The notes below the pieces were generated by a model that was not told where the DNA came from, did no database searches, and saw nothing but the letters and a program-made list of their open reading frames with translations. DNA of 35,307 nucleotides from Planctomycetota bacterium (lineage in GTDB: Bacteria; Planctomycetota; Planctomycetia; Planctomycetales; Planctomycetaceae), in assembly GCA_003388505.1 (NCBI GenBank), contig QQVO01000024.1, forward strand, positions 1 to 35,307, read 5' to 3'. The translations under genes were made by a program, and so were the position numbers. Of the stretch, positions 17,583-26,095 are shown piece by piece (within the stretch, counting starts at the first letter, position 1; the number at the start of each line of letters is the position of its first letter).

Positions 17583-18665
17583 ATGGACGCATACCGCTCT
17601 TACCTGCAATCGATCTCGCAAGAACGACGCGATCCCCTGGCGCGGGTATTGTGTGGTGCGCTCGCCTGCTGCACGCCGTTTTATCGCGGCGCGGTGAGGT
17701 TGCGGAACCGGGCTTATGACCTGCGGCGCGTGAGAATCTGCGATCCGGGCGTTCCGGTGGTGAGCGTCGGCAATCTGACGACCGGGGGGACGGGGAAGAC
17801 GCCGGTTGTGGCGTGGATCGTGAATCGACTGCGAGAACTCGGCGCGACGCCCGGAATTCTCAGCCGGGGCTACCGGTCGCTCGACGGAGCGGAGAACGAT
17901 GAAAAGCGGCTGCTCGACCGACTCTGCCCGGGAGTTCCGCACATTCAGAATCGAGACCGCGTGGCGGGAGCGGTGGCAGCCGTCACCGAACATGGCTGCA
18001 GCGTGCTTGTGCTGGACGACGGGTTTCAGCACCGGCGACTCAAGCGGCAATTGGACATCGTGTTGATCGACGCGGTTAATCCGTGGGGTTACGGACGATT
18101 GTTGCCGCGCGGCTTGCTGCGGGAACCGCCGGCGTCGCTCGGGCGAGCCGATCTGGTGTTGATCACGCGTTCGGATCAGGTCTCGACGGCGGAACTGGCT
18201 GCGACCAGAACGGAGATACGCCGTCACACGAACGCGCACGTGATTCGATCGCGATTCGCCGCGACCGGGCTGATTAACGCGGAGGGCGTGCGAAGGCCGC
18301 TGGACGTGCTCTCGCAGCAGCGTGCGGCGGCGTTCTGCGGGATCGGCAATCCGGAGGGATTTCGGCGGACGCTGGCTGGGGCCGTGGGGAGAGACGGGGC
18401 GGGAACCGAAGCGATCCCGCTAAAGATCTTTCCCGATCACCATCACTACACAGAAGCTGATTCACGGGCCCTGGCGGCGTTTGCGGCCTCCGTGCACGCA
18501 GAGTGTCTGGTCACGACGGGGAAGGATCTGGTGAAGATACCGAGGACTGAGTTGTCGGGCGTGGCTGTCTGGGGGGTGGAGATTGAGTTGCGGCTGGAGG
18601 ATGCCACGCGGTTGATGGATTGCCTCGAATCTTGCGTGTCGGCGGGGGATCGGAAAGCCGCCTGA
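17583..18665 (+). CDS. lpxK: Tetraacyldisaccharide 4'-kinase
   Basis: The product has 360 residues, close to the usual length. A hydrophobic N-terminal helix (about 19-40) would attach it to the inner membrane. The P-loop GNLTTGGTGKTP is at 63-74, LSRGY follows, and the LpxK signature LVLDDGFQHRRL is present, as are NPWGYGRLLPRGLLREP and the C-terminal FCGIGNPEGF and FPDHHHYT. It phosphorylates the 4' position of the lipid A disaccharide made by LpxB. ATG 17583 is chosen because homology starts with the membrane helix; the frame stays open far upstream only because it is antisense to lpxB. Confidence 0.96.
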   Translation: MDAYRSYLQSISQERRDPLARVLCGALACCTPFYRGAVRLRNRAYDLRRVRICDPGVPVVSVGNLTTGGTGKTPVVAWIVNRLRELGATPGILSRGYRSLDGAENDEKRLLDRLCPGVPHIQNRDRVAGAVAAVTEHGCSVLVLDDGFQHRRLKRQLDIVLIDAVNPWGYGRLLPRGLLREPPASLGRADLVLITRSDQVSTAELAATRTEIRRHTNAHVIRSRFAATGLINAEGVRRPLDVLSQQRAAAFCGIGNPEGFRRTLAGAVGRDGAGTEAIPLKIFPDHHHYTEADSRALAAFAASVHAECLVTTGKDLVKIPRTELSGVAVWGVEIELRLEDATRLMDCLESCVSAGDRKAA

Positions 18666-18704
18666 CCTGCGAATGCCTGACGGTCCCTGCGGAGAGTCTC
18701 GCGG

Positions 18705-18950
18705 TCAGGAAGGGAGCAGGATATCACTCGGTGTCAGCTCGACGTGATCGACGTCGAATCCGATCGACCGTACGTCGCCGATGGCGGACCGGATTGCTTC
18801 TTCCAATGACGCGGCCTGGCGGTGGAATCGAATCTGCGGCACGCCGGCGATTGTTGAAATCGTACCGTCATTGAAGGCGCCGTACATTTTGTTGGCATCG
18901 TCCTCGTCGGGGTCGGCGGTCAACACCAGCGTAAATTCATGGTCTTTCAT
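18705..18950 (-). CDS. HicB-like small protein, possible antitoxin
   Basis: The product has 81 residues: MKDHEFTLVLTADPDEDDANK, then YGAFNDGTISTIAGVPQIRF and SLEEAIRSAIGDVRSIGFDV. The beta-strand, GVPQIRFHR and amphipathic-helix pattern resembles small HicB-type antitoxin folds, but there is no DNA-binding extension. It starts 18 bases after the stop of the HicA-like gene, in the toxin-first order usual for hicAB. Toxin-antitoxin function is inferred from fold-like pattern and gene order. It could instead be a conserved accessory pair of unknown function. Confidence 0.6.
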   Translation of the reverse strand: MKDHEFTLVLTADPDEDDANKMYGAFNDGTISTIAGVPQIRFHRQAASLEEAIRSAIGDVRSIGFDVDHVELTPSDILLPS

Positions 18951-18968
18951 TTTGATCTCGTGTCCCGT

Positions 18969-19178
18969 TCAGGGCTGATGCGGGCATCGATCGACGTCCC
19001 GCCGGATGTCGCGTGCGTGGGCTTCGGGATTGCGAGGGGTGGACATGACACGAATCCGGCAACCATCTCGGCCGCCGTGCCGACAGTATATCACTCCCCA
19101 GATATGGGCCCGCGGACCAGCTTTCGTGACGGTCCAGCCACGGGACTCCGCGTATCGAATTGACTCACGAATGTGCAT
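18969..19178 (-). CDS. HicA-like small basic protein, possible toxin
   Basis: The product has 69 residues from ATG 19178, or 75 from GTG 19196. The sequence MHIRESIRYAESRGWTVTK, then AGPRAHIWGVIYC, then a basic Cys/Arg-rich C-terminal part, resembles HicA mRNA interferases: a helix, a strand ending in Gly-x-x-x-His, then strands. The AGPRAH stretch would take the place of the catalytic GSHH region. Four cysteines or histidines (YCRHGGRDGC, CPH) could bind metal, which is not typical of HicA. It is the first gene of the pair with the HicB-like protein. No clear ribosome binding site distinguishes the two starts. Confidence 0.6.
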   Translation of the reverse strand: MHIRESIRYAESRGWTVTKAGPRAHIWGVIYCRHGGRDGCRIRVMSTPRNPEAHARDIRRDVDRCPHQP

Positions 19179-19233
19179 ATTCGGATGAAAGGCCACAGTC
19201 GGGTCTCACGTCGTTGCCCTCATAATGTGCCGA

Positions 19234-19249
19234 TTCTACGGTTGTAGAA
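19234..19249. promoter_or_regulatory. Inverted repeat between divergent genes, possible operator
   Basis: TTCTAC (19234-19239) and GTAGAA (19244-19249) form a perfect inverted repeat. On the minus strand it overlaps the expected -35 region of the HicA-like gene, 17 bases from a CATTAT -10 candidate (19227-19222). Toxin-antitoxin pairs are commonly autoregulated at such sites; binding here is inferred. Confidence 0.3.
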
Positions 19250-19299
19250 ACTGGCGGTGAAGTCGAATGCAGAATGTGATGCAGGTAGGGGAGGCGGGC

Positions 19300-19794
19300 A
19301 TGACGATCGTTCTGACCGATAGAACATACCGCGTGCTCGATCTGGCGCGTCGCCAGGCAGATCAGCGGTCTGCTGATGAAATCGAGTCGCGAGATATTTT
19401 GGACGGGCTCGGGATGGAAGGCTCCGGGGTGGCCGCAAATGTGATGCGTCGCCTCCGCTTGCCCTTTGTCATTGACTCCGTCAGCGAATCACTGGCACGG
19501 ACAGTGATGGAACCGCTCAATCGGCGTATCCAACTGAGTGAACTGTGCGGTGAAGCTTCTGACCTGATGTTACGAGCGAGGGACGAAGCTTTGTATTGCT
19601 TTGAACGATGGAGCGACCCACCCGTGCGTTCACCGTGGATCGGAACAGAGCATGTCCTGCTGGCGATAACGTCCGGTGGAGAGGAGTCCGGCACGATTCT
19701 GCTGCGAGATGCACTCGCGGAGTCGAACCGAACGCTCGGGGACGTGCGATCGATTGTGCTTGAAGTTGTCCTGGGCCGATCATCGGACCAATGA
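19300..19794 (+). CDS. Clp-N domain protein without ATPase modules
   Basis: The product has 164 residues. Two repeats of the Clp amino-terminal domain can be seen: about 5-55 ([41 protein letters not shown]) and about 85-150 ([42 protein letters not shown]). The second matches the classic GTEHLLLA phrase of ClpA/ClpC. There is no AAA+ module, so it could be an adaptor or decoy for a Clp unfoldase encoded elsewhere. ATG 19300 follows GGGGAGG (19288-19294) by five bases, much better than ATG 19267 or 19279. It is divergent from the HicAB-like pair. Confidence 0.78.
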   Translation: MTIVLTDRTYRVLDLARRQADQRSADEIESRDILDGLGMEGSGVAANVMRRLRLPFVIDSVSESLARTVMEPLNRRIQLSELCGEASDLMLRARDEALYCFERWSDPPVRSPWIGTEHVLLAITSGGEESGTILLRDALAESNRTLGDVRSIVLEVVLGRSSDQ

Positions 19795-19905
19795 TGGGCT
19801 ATACGATTGGCAACGAGCAGAACCGCGGTTTCCCCTCCGCGTGTGGTTACGTAAGCTGTAGTTGTCGAGGATCAGACCGAGCAATCCGGGCGGATGCTTG
19901 CGACA

Positions 19906-19927
19906 CCCACGGGCCGCAGCTCATGGG
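19906..19927. repeat. Degenerate copy of the CCCACGGG hairpin family
   Basis: CCCACGGG (19906-19913) pairs with CTCATGGG (19920-19927) with one mismatch and one G-U. It is the weakest of three related stems (also 4584-4605 and 6967-6990). Confidence 0.5.
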
Positions 19928-19979
19928 CGTTGTGAGATTGTTGTCGAATGATCTGGTTCTCAGAACCCACACAGCGATC

Positions 19980-19998
19980 AAGGCCCACGAGGGGCCTT
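19980..19998 (+). terminator. Hairpin just upstream of the radical SAM gene
   Basis: AAGGCCC (19980-19986) pairs perfectly with GGGCCTT (19992-19998) around ACGAG and is followed by TCGTT. It could end the Clp-N transcript or act as a leader hairpin for the gene starting 26 bases later. Confidence 0.5.
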
Positions 19999-20024
19999 TC
20001 GTTGCCAACCGCAGATTGAATCGC

Positions 20025-21341
20025 ATGGCGACTGATACCACGACTTCGTCGACGACCGAGGTCGGCAGCTATTTTATTTCGAATTATCCGCCGTTTTCGC
20101 AGTGGAAGCGGGACCGGGTGGAGGAAGCGCTGTCGGCGCTCGACGGGGAGCCGGACCGCAGCGTTCCGCTGGGGATGTACATCCACATCCCGTTCTGCCG
20201 CAAGCGGTGCAAGTTCTGCTATTTCCGCGTTTACACGCAGCAGAACGCGGACACGATCAAGAATTACGTCGATGCGCTGGACCGGGAGGTGCAACTGCTG
20301 AAGGATCAGCAGGGGCTCTCCGGCCGCAGTCTGCGGTTCGTCTACTTCGGCGGCGGAACGCCGTCTTACCTGAGCGCGCGGCAGCTCCACATGCTTCGCG
20401 AACGGCTCAGCCAGTCGGTGAGTTGGGACAATGCGGAGGAGGTGACCTTCGAGTGCGAGCCGGGAACGCTCAGTCTGGAGAAGGTGCAGACGCTCAAGGA
20501 GATCGGCATCACGCGGGTGTCGCTGGGCGTGGAGAACTTCAACGATCAACTTCTGGAAGAGAACGGCCGCGCCCATCTTTCGCCCGAGATCGGCCGCGCT
20601 TATGAGTGGATTCAACAGGTCGGTTTTCCCCAGGTGAACATCGATCTGATTGCGGGCATGGTCGGGGAGACGGATGAGAACTGGCACGCGTGCATTGAGC
20701 GCGCGATCGAGATGGACCCTGACAACATCACGATTTATCAGATGGAACTGCCGTTCAACACGGTGTATTCGAAGGAGATCCTGGAGGAGGGGATCGAGTC
20801 GCCCGTGGCAGACTGGCCGACAAAGCGGCGGTGGGCGAACGAGGCGATCGACCGGTTGCTGGCTGCCGGTTATCAGCTTTCCAGCGGCAACGAACTGGTC
20901 AAGAATCGGGACACCGATCACTTTGTTTACCGGGACAACCTGTTTCGGGGGAGCGACATCGTGGCGGTGGGGGTCTCGTCGTTCGGCCACTTCCAGGGCG
21001 TGCACTATCAGAACATCGACGAGTTGGAGCCGTACCTCACTGCCGTGCAGGAGGGGCGGTTGCCGGTCAATCGCGCTCTGACGCCGACGGCGCATCAGTT
21101 GCTGATTCGCGAATGGATCCTGCAGATGAAGGAGGGGCAGGTTTCTGCGAGGCCGTTCCGGGCCAAATTCGGCGTCAATCCGCTGGAGGAGTTTGCCCAG
21201 CCGCTCGCGAACCAGCAGCGGGCCGGTTACCTGGAGGTCGACGGGGACGAGGTCCGGCTGACTCGCAAGGGCCTGTTGCAGGTCGACAGTCTGCTGCCGG
21301 AGTACTTTGAAGAGCAGCATCGCGAAGTGCGGTATACGTGA
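20025..21341 (+). CDS. HemN/HemW-like radical SAM enzyme
   Basis: The product has 438 residues. The radical SAM cluster motif C58, C62, C65 ([20 protein letters not shown]) and the SAM-binding YFGGGTPS (107-114) are present. Later motifs [31 protein letters not shown] and a HemN C-terminal domain (about 345-430) follow. The superfamily includes oxygen-independent coproporphyrinogen III oxidase (HemN) and the heme chaperone HemW. The tyrosine-rich N-terminal region ([16 protein letters not shown]) resembles HemN more than HemW, but I cannot separate the two without alignment. A heme role would fit the three c-type cytochromes in the window. Family starts agree with ATG 20025, although its ribosome binding site is poor and the frame is open to 19791. 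Confidence 0.88.
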   Translation: MATDTTTSSTTEVGSYFISNYPPFSQWKRDRVEEALSALDGEPDRSVPLGMYIHIPFCRKRCKFCYFRVYTQQNADTIKNYVDALDREVQLLKDQQGLSGRSLRFVYFGGGTPSYLSARQLHMLRERLSQSVSWDNAEEVTFECEPGTLSLEKVQTLKEIGITRVSLGVENFNDQLLEENGRAHLSPEIGRAYEWIQQVGFPQVNIDLIAGMVGETDENWHACIERAIEMDPDNITIYQMELPFNTVYSKEILEEGIESPVADWPTKRRWANEAIDRLLAAGYQLSSGNELVKNRDTDHFVYRDNLFRGSDIVAVGVSSFGHFQGVHYQNIDELEPYLTAVQEGRLPVNRALTPTAHQLLIREWILQMKEGQVSARPFRAKFGVNPLEEFAQPLANQQRAGYLEVDGDEVRLTRKGLLQVDSLLPEYFEEQHREVRYT

Positions 21342-21635
21342 CCCTGGGGGCGGGTGGCGCTGCGCCGATGCGGGCTCCGTTGGCTGTTTCTCTTCTTGTT
21401 TTGCCGTGTGCTCCGTGCGATCCAGTCTTGGACGGGGGGCTCACGCAAAGTCGCGAAGCCGCAAAGATTGGCCGGAGGGGTTTCCTGCGGCCTCGATGTC
21501 TGTGTGTTGCGGTGCGACTGATCGCGCGGGGCCCGGTTGTGTGGGTTGTGTGGTCGCAGCGCAGCGTGGTGGACTTTGGCAGGGTGTTCGCCCACAATCC
21601 GCGAGTGCTATCCGTGCATCAGGAGACTTCAACCG

Positions 21636-22700
21636 ATGATGAATCAGCTTCAGCGCCGCGTTCTGCTCGCAGTGGTGTGCATCCTACCCCTTTCGCCCGG
21701 TCGGCAGGTTTCCGCCGAGGACGATCCCGAATACCGGTGGATCGAGGTTACGATGGACGCCGCGTTCGCTGCGCGGGACGGGGCGGGAGCGCTCACTTAC
21801 AAGGACAAGATGTGGCTGCTGGGGGGGTGGAACCCGAGTGACAAGGTTCACTTTCCCCGGATCTGCAACAACGAGGTGTGGAGCAGCGAGGACGGGGCCG
21901 ACTGGACGCTGGTGAAGCCGAATACGTTTCTCGACCAGACGTTTGACCCGACATCCGACTGGGAAGGCCGGCACACGGCGGGGTACGTGGTGTACAAGGA
22001 CAAGATGTGGATCGTGGGGGGCGACGTCAATCAGGGGCACTACCAGGACGACGTCTGGAATTCCGACGATGGGGAAGACTGGACGTTCGTGAACGAGGGC
22101 CGGCCGGTGCCCTGGGGACCGCGGGCGCTGCACTACACGCTGGTGCATGACGGGAAGATCTGGGTGATCGGCGGCCAGACGATGCCTGCCTTCGGGGGCG
22201 GCGAAGAGAAGTTCTACCGCGACGTGTGGACCACGACCGACGGAGTGGAGTGGGAGCAGGTTGAGCCGGAGGAACCGTACTGGTCGGCCCGGGGCATGAT
22301 CGGCAATAACGCCGTCTTCAAGGACCGCATCTGGATCCTCGGCGGTGGAACGTACGATACGCCGACGACGCCGAAGCGGAACTTCTACAACGACGTGTGG
22401 AGTTCGCCCGATGGAGTCAAGTGGGAACGCCACACCGAGGCCGCTCCATGGTTTCCGCGGCAATACCACGAGGTGGCTGTGTTCGACGACCGGCTGTGGG
22501 TGATGGAAGGCTACAACGTGGAGGGGGGCAACCGGAACGACGTGTGGCATTCGGCCGACGGCGTGAACTGGACCGAGGTTCCCGACACACCGTGGAAGCC
22601 GCGGCACGCGGCGAGCGTGTTCGTTTACGACGGCGGGCTGTGGATGGTTGCGGGGAATAACATGCAGCCGGACGCGTGGAAGCTGGTGCGGGTTGAGTAG
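21636..22700 (+). CDS. Secreted kelch-like beta-propeller protein
   Basis: The product has 354 residues with an export signal (MNQLQRRVLLAVVCILPLSPGRQVSAED). The mature part is built from repeats of about 55-65 residues, each with a hydrophobic WxxGG-type strand (MWLLGG, MWIVGG, IWVIGG, IWILGG, LWVMEG, LWMVAG) and a VW-S-DG-W strand (VWSSEDGADWTLV, VWNSDDGEDWTFV, VWTTTDGVEWEQV, VWSSPDGVKWERH, VWHSADGVNWTEV). This fits a kelch/galactose-oxidase-like propeller that probably binds a ligand outside the cytoplasm. No copper-oxidase residues could be identified. AGGAG (21621-21625) ten bases upstream supports ATG 21636. It is convergent with the second large cytochrome. Confidence 0.85.
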   Translation: MMNQLQRRVLLAVVCILPLSPGRQVSAEDDPEYRWIEVTMDAAFAARDGAGALTYKDKMWLLGGWNPSDKVHFPRICNNEVWSSEDGADWTLVKPNTFLDQTFDPTSDWEGRHTAGYVVYKDKMWIVGGDVNQGHYQDDVWNSDDGEDWTFVNEGRPVPWGPRALHYTLVHDGKIWVIGGQTMPAFGGGEEKFYRDVWTTTDGVEWEQVEPEEPYWSARGMIGNNAVFKDRIWILGGGTYDTPTTPKRNFYNDVWSSPDGVKWERHTEAAPWFPRQYHEVAVFDDRLWVMEGYNVEGGNRNDVWHSADGVNWTEVPDTPWKPRHAASVFVYDGGLWMVAGNNMQPDAWKLVRVE

Positions 22701-22744
22701 GTCGTGTTGGCAATCGGTCGTTGTTCCCAGCGGCGAGCGCACTT

Positions 22745-22766
22745 GCGACTCGGCGGAGCGAGTCGC
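22745..22766. repeat. Short palindromic element, copy 2
   Basis: GCGACTCG and CGAGTCGC flank GCGGAG, matching 13631-13652 except at the paired outer position. The rest of the gap between the kelch and cytochrome genes shows only the adjoining hairpin at 22833. Confidence 0.75.
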
Positions 22767-22832
22767 CTACATTCTTTTACAGCGTGTCGCTGGGGAAAGA
22801 GTAACGGTGGGTGTTTGGGAGGGCACCGATTC

Positions 22833-22849
22833 GGCCGGCACAGCCGGCC
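22833..22849 (-). terminator. Hairpin directly after the stop codon of the second large cytochrome gene
   Basis: GGCCGGC (22833-22839) and GCCGGCC (22843-22849) pair around ACA and abut the stop codon at 22850. This is the same design as 243-259, with paired changes in the stem. Confidence 0.5.
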
Positions 22850-25800
22850 CTACTGCTGGAGGTAGGCGAAGAGGTCGCGGATTTCCTGGGGGGTGAGTTT
22901 CTCGAGCAGTTTTTCGGGCATCAGGGAGACTTCCGCTTCGCGGATGTCTTCGATCTCGCTGCGGGGCACCTTGGTGCGCTGGTTTTTCGCGTCGAGTACG
23001 GTGACGCTGGCGGCGTCCTGTTCGGCCAGCAGACCGGTCAGGATGCGGCCATCTTCCGTGAGGACGGTGTAGTTGACGTATTCGCGGCGGACGACGGCGC
23101 TGGGGTCGACCAGATTGGCGAGCAGGGCTGACTGGTCCTTGCGGTTGGCGGTGGTCAAATCGGGACCGACCTTGTTGCCGTCGCCGAAGAGAACGTGGCA
23201 GGTGGCGCAGTGCTTCTTGAAGAGTTCTTTGCCATGCGAGGCTTCGCCGCTGCCGGCCCGTAGGTCGTTGTTGAATCTGCGCATGGTGGCGAGTTTCTCT
23301 TCCGGGGTGCCAGGTTTGATGTTGCCCCAGATCGCGCGGATCGCTTCATCCAGATCGGCGTCCTGATGCGCGGCTGCGACTCTGAGTTGGGCAAGGGCGA
23401 CGTCCTCCTTCGGAATCGCTCCCTCCTCGACCTGCCGCACGAGCGCCCTGGCCGATTCCGGACGACGCAGCAACACGTCCACCGTTTGCGACTGAACGTC
23501 TTCCGGGAGGTCCCCGTACACGTCGAGGAGTGACTGCGTGACTGCCGGATCGTCGAACCGGCCGAGCACTCGGATGGCGGCGGTGAGGACATCCGGGTTG
23601 CGGGACGGCTGCAGCGCTTTCAAGGCGATCGGCACACAGTCCGGCGTCCCGAAATCGCTGAGGAGGTTGAGGAAGGTTGCCGCCGCGGCGTCGCCTGCGT
23701 TGATTCGTTCGGCGGTCGATTGCAGGAGGAATTTCCTGGCTTCGTCGGCTTCGCAGAGCAGGACGAGTCTGAGTCGATTCGGATCGTCTCTGTTGTCGTC
23801 CCAGTAGCGGAGAATCTCAGCGAGGAGGTCTTCGGGAACCGGCTCGACCTCCCGTCGCTCACGGTTGCCATCGTCGGTCCCGGTGACGGCGAACTGCTCG
23901 AAGAGCCCTCCCTGTTCGACATCTCCCAGTTCGGCGGCGCGCTCGGACAGTCCCGCGGCGAGCGCTTCGAAAGCGGACGCTTCCTGGACCGGGGGAACGC
24001 ATTCGAGCAAACGGAGCGCGCTGAGGTAAGTCTCCTCGACTCCCGCGGCCGCCCAGCGGCGGATCAGAAATCGCGTCTGCATGCGCCTGAGTCCGGTTGA
24101 CCAGGCGGTCTCGCCGTGGATGGACTGGAGCAGTTCTTCCCGCGCGTCCAGGGCATGCGCTTCGATGCCCCACCAGATCATCCAGGGGACGCGGGGATCG
24201 TCGTCTTCGGGCATGGCGTCGAGCAGTGCATCGAGAATCGAAACTGCTTCCGGACCAGGCAACCGGCGGGCCGTGGCGGCGAGTTGACTGCGGACCACCG
24301 GGCTCTGTTCGTTCGCCGCCAGGGATTCGAGACGTTCTGCCATGCCGGCGGGCAGCGATTCGTCGTCTCCCAGCAGTCTGACGGTCCAGGCGCGAACGGC
24401 CTCTGCGGGATGCTTGAGCAACGCGGCTGATGTTGTTTCAGGGATGCCCCCGGCGACGTGGAGGGCCCACATCGCCTGCAGCGCGTCCAGTTCGCCGGAG
24501 GCTTCTTTGAGTGTCTCTCGCAGTAACGGGAGCAACGACTCGTCCTGCCGGTGCGCGATTTCGACGCGGGCACGGTTCGCATACCAGCGATTCGGGTGTT
24601 GCAGCAGTTCTGCGAGTTCGCGGCTTTCGAGCGAAGCCAGGTCGATCTCACCAGCCGGTTCCGACTCTTCAGCCGCGATGCGGTAGATGCGGCCGTTGCT
24701 CAGATCCCAGTTGGCGTCGGGGTCGGGATGGGCCGTTCGCTGGTCGTGGAAGTCGCAGACATACATCTCTCCGGACGGCCCCAGACACATGTCGGTCGGA
24801 CCGAACCAGGTGTCGTGCGAGTCGAGCAGAACGCCGCCGTACTTCGCGGTGAAGGTCGATCCGGCCGGCGAGACGTTCCACCAGGAGGAAGTGTGCCCCA
24901 GGAAGTTCCCTGAGATGAACGTGCCTCGCAGATGGTCCGGGAATGAGTCGCCGAGATAGATCGTGCCTCCGGTCGGCGGTCCTCCGGGAACCTGATCGAC
25001 CTCGACCGTCTCGAAGAATCCATAGGCGTAGGGATTATGCAGCGGGCCGTGTTTGCCGAAGCTTTTGCGGTAATAGGCGCCCTGCATGGCGTGCACGAAG
25101 GGACCACCGTTTGTGCTGTAGAAGAGGTTGCCCCGTTCGTCGAAGGTCAGCCCGTAGGTGTTGCTGCCTCCCTCGCAGAAGAGTTCGAAGCGATCGGTCG
25201 GCGGGTGGTAGCGCCAAACTCCCTGTTGGAATTCGATTCCACGGATGTTGCAGGTGGTGGTGCTGCCGTTGACTCCGTAGAGCCAGCCGTCGGGCCCCCA
25301 GGTGAGGTGATTGGCCAGCGATTGGGCGTCTTCCATGCCGAAGCCCTTGAGCAGCACCTGCGGGTCGGCGTCGGGGACGTCGTCGCGATCGCAATCGGGA
25401 TAGAACAGCAGGTAGGGGACCTGCAATACGTAGACGCCGCCGTGGCCGAACTCGACGCCGGTGCAGAGGTTGAGCCCGTCGACAAAGTCTTTGTAGACGT
25501 CGGCTCGGCCATCGCCGTCCGTGTCTTCCATGATGGTGATGCGATCGGCGCCGCGCGGCCCGTGTGGGGGCGGTTCGGGGATGCGGTCATAAACGGTCCT
25601 CGACCAGCGGTCGACGGAAACCCTCTCCAACCCGGCCGGATTCGGATATTGCAGGTATTGAATGGTCCACAGGCGGCCCCGATCGTCAACTTTGACGAAG
25701 ATCGGCTGCCGGACCTCCGGTTCGCTTGCGAAGAGTGTGACCGAAAGTCCGTCCGCCGTGGTCATCCGCTCTGCGGCTTCATCGACCGAGTAGCCTTGTG

Positions 25801-25867
25801 CCGTTGCGATGCGGCAGGTTGCGAGAAGCACGATCGTGCAGGTGGCGGACGAGAGCTTGTTCGGCAT
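22850..25867 (-). CDS. PVC-type secreted cytochrome c with propeller and HEAT domains, second copy
   Basis: The product has 1005 residues with the same order as the 260-3265 protein. Signal peptide (about 1-24, MPNKLSSATCTIVLLATCRIATAQ), propeller (about 35-400, LSVTLFASEPEVRQPIFVKVDDRGRLW, LTWGPDGWLYGVNG), HEAT-like helices (about 420-850) and cytochrome c domain with CATCH at 887-891 and likely distal Met983 (SLMPEKLL). It is presumably a periplasmic or outer-face dehydrogenase passing electrons to its heme; substrate unknown. Sequence identity to the first copy is clear but moderate, so this is paralogy rather than recent duplication. ATG 25867 has AGAGA a few bases upstream. It is convergent with the kelch gene and divergent from the peptidase gene. 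Confidence 0.93.
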   Translation of the reverse strand: MPNKLSSATCTIVLLATCRIATAQGYSVDEAAERMTTADGLSVTLFASEPEVRQPIFVKVDDRGRLWTIQYLQYPNPAGLERVSVDRWSRTVYDRIPEPPPHGPRGADRITIMEDTDGDGRADVYKDFVDGLNLCTGVEFGHGGVYVLQVPYLLFYPDCDRDDVPDADPQVLLKGFGMEDAQSLANHLTWGPDGWLYGVNGSTTTCNIRGIEFQQGVWRYHPPTDRFELFCEGGSNTYGLTFDERGNLFYSTNGGPFVHAMQGAYYRKSFGKHGPLHNPYAYGFFETVEVDQVPGGPPTGGTIYLGDSFPDHLRGTFISGNFLGHTSSWWNVSPAGSTFTAKYGGVLLDSHDTWFGPTDMCLGPSGEMYVCDFHDQRTAHPDPDANWDLSNGRIYRIAAEESEPAGEIDLASLESRELAELLQHPNRWYANRARVEIAHRQDESLLPLLRETLKEASGELDALQAMWALHVAGGIPETTSAALLKHPAEAVRAWTVRLLGDDESLPAGMAERLESLAANEQSPVVRSQLAATARRLPGPEAVSILDALLDAMPEDDDPRVPWMIWWGIEAHALDAREELLQSIHGETAWSTGLRRMQTRFLIRRWAAAGVEETYLSALRLLECVPPVQEASAFEALAAGLSERAAELGDVEQGGLFEQFAVTGTDDGNRERREVEPVPEDLLAEILRYWDDNRDDPNRLRLVLLCEADEARKFLLQSTAERINAGDAAAATFLNLLSDFGTPDCVPIALKALQPSRNPDVLTAAIRVLGRFDDPAVTQSLLDVYGDLPEDVQSQTVDVLLRRPESARALVRQVEEGAIPKEDVALAQLRVAAAHQDADLDEAIRAIWGNIKPGTPEEKLATMRRFNNDLRAGSGEASHGKELFKKHCATCHVLFGDGNKVGPDLTTANRKDQSALLANLVDPSAVVRREYVNYTVLTEDGRILTGLLAEQDAASVTVLDAKNQRTKVPRSEIEDIREAEVSLMPEKLLEKLTPQEIRDLFAYLQQ

Positions 25868-25903
25868 GTGATGTCTCTTCTGATTTGCAGCAGCGAATCC
25901 CGG

Positions 25904-25940
25904 CCGTGGGCGGGGAGAAGCGAGTCGTCGCCGCCCACGG
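25904..25940. repeat. Perfect 10-bp inverted repeat in a divergent promoter region
   Basis: CCGTGGGCGG (25904-25913) pairs with CCGCCCACGG (25931-25940) with a 17-base loop. It lies between the cytochrome start (25867) and the peptidase start (26096), where it could be an operator or a leader hairpin. A TACAAT -10 candidate for the peptidase follows at 25968-25973 without a good -35. The remaining gap shows nothing else. Confidence 0.5.
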
Positions 25941-26095
25941 TGGATGTACGGTCGCAGGCGGCTTGCCTACAATTTTCGTAGACAGCCAACCGAAAGGCAC
26001 GCCGCCGCCGCTCCCGTCCAAGGGAGCAAGGGACTTTCTACGAGAAACAGCGTTTCGCAGACGGCGGTGCGCCTCCGCATATGAGAGGATTGATG

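Noticed and set aside
19872-21320. Open frame of 482 codons on the minus strand, opposite the radical SAM gene
   Set aside because: It is the antisense shadow of a gene with clear radical SAM motifs, is Arg/Leu/Val-rich without domains, and has no ribosome binding site. High GC makes such long shadows common.
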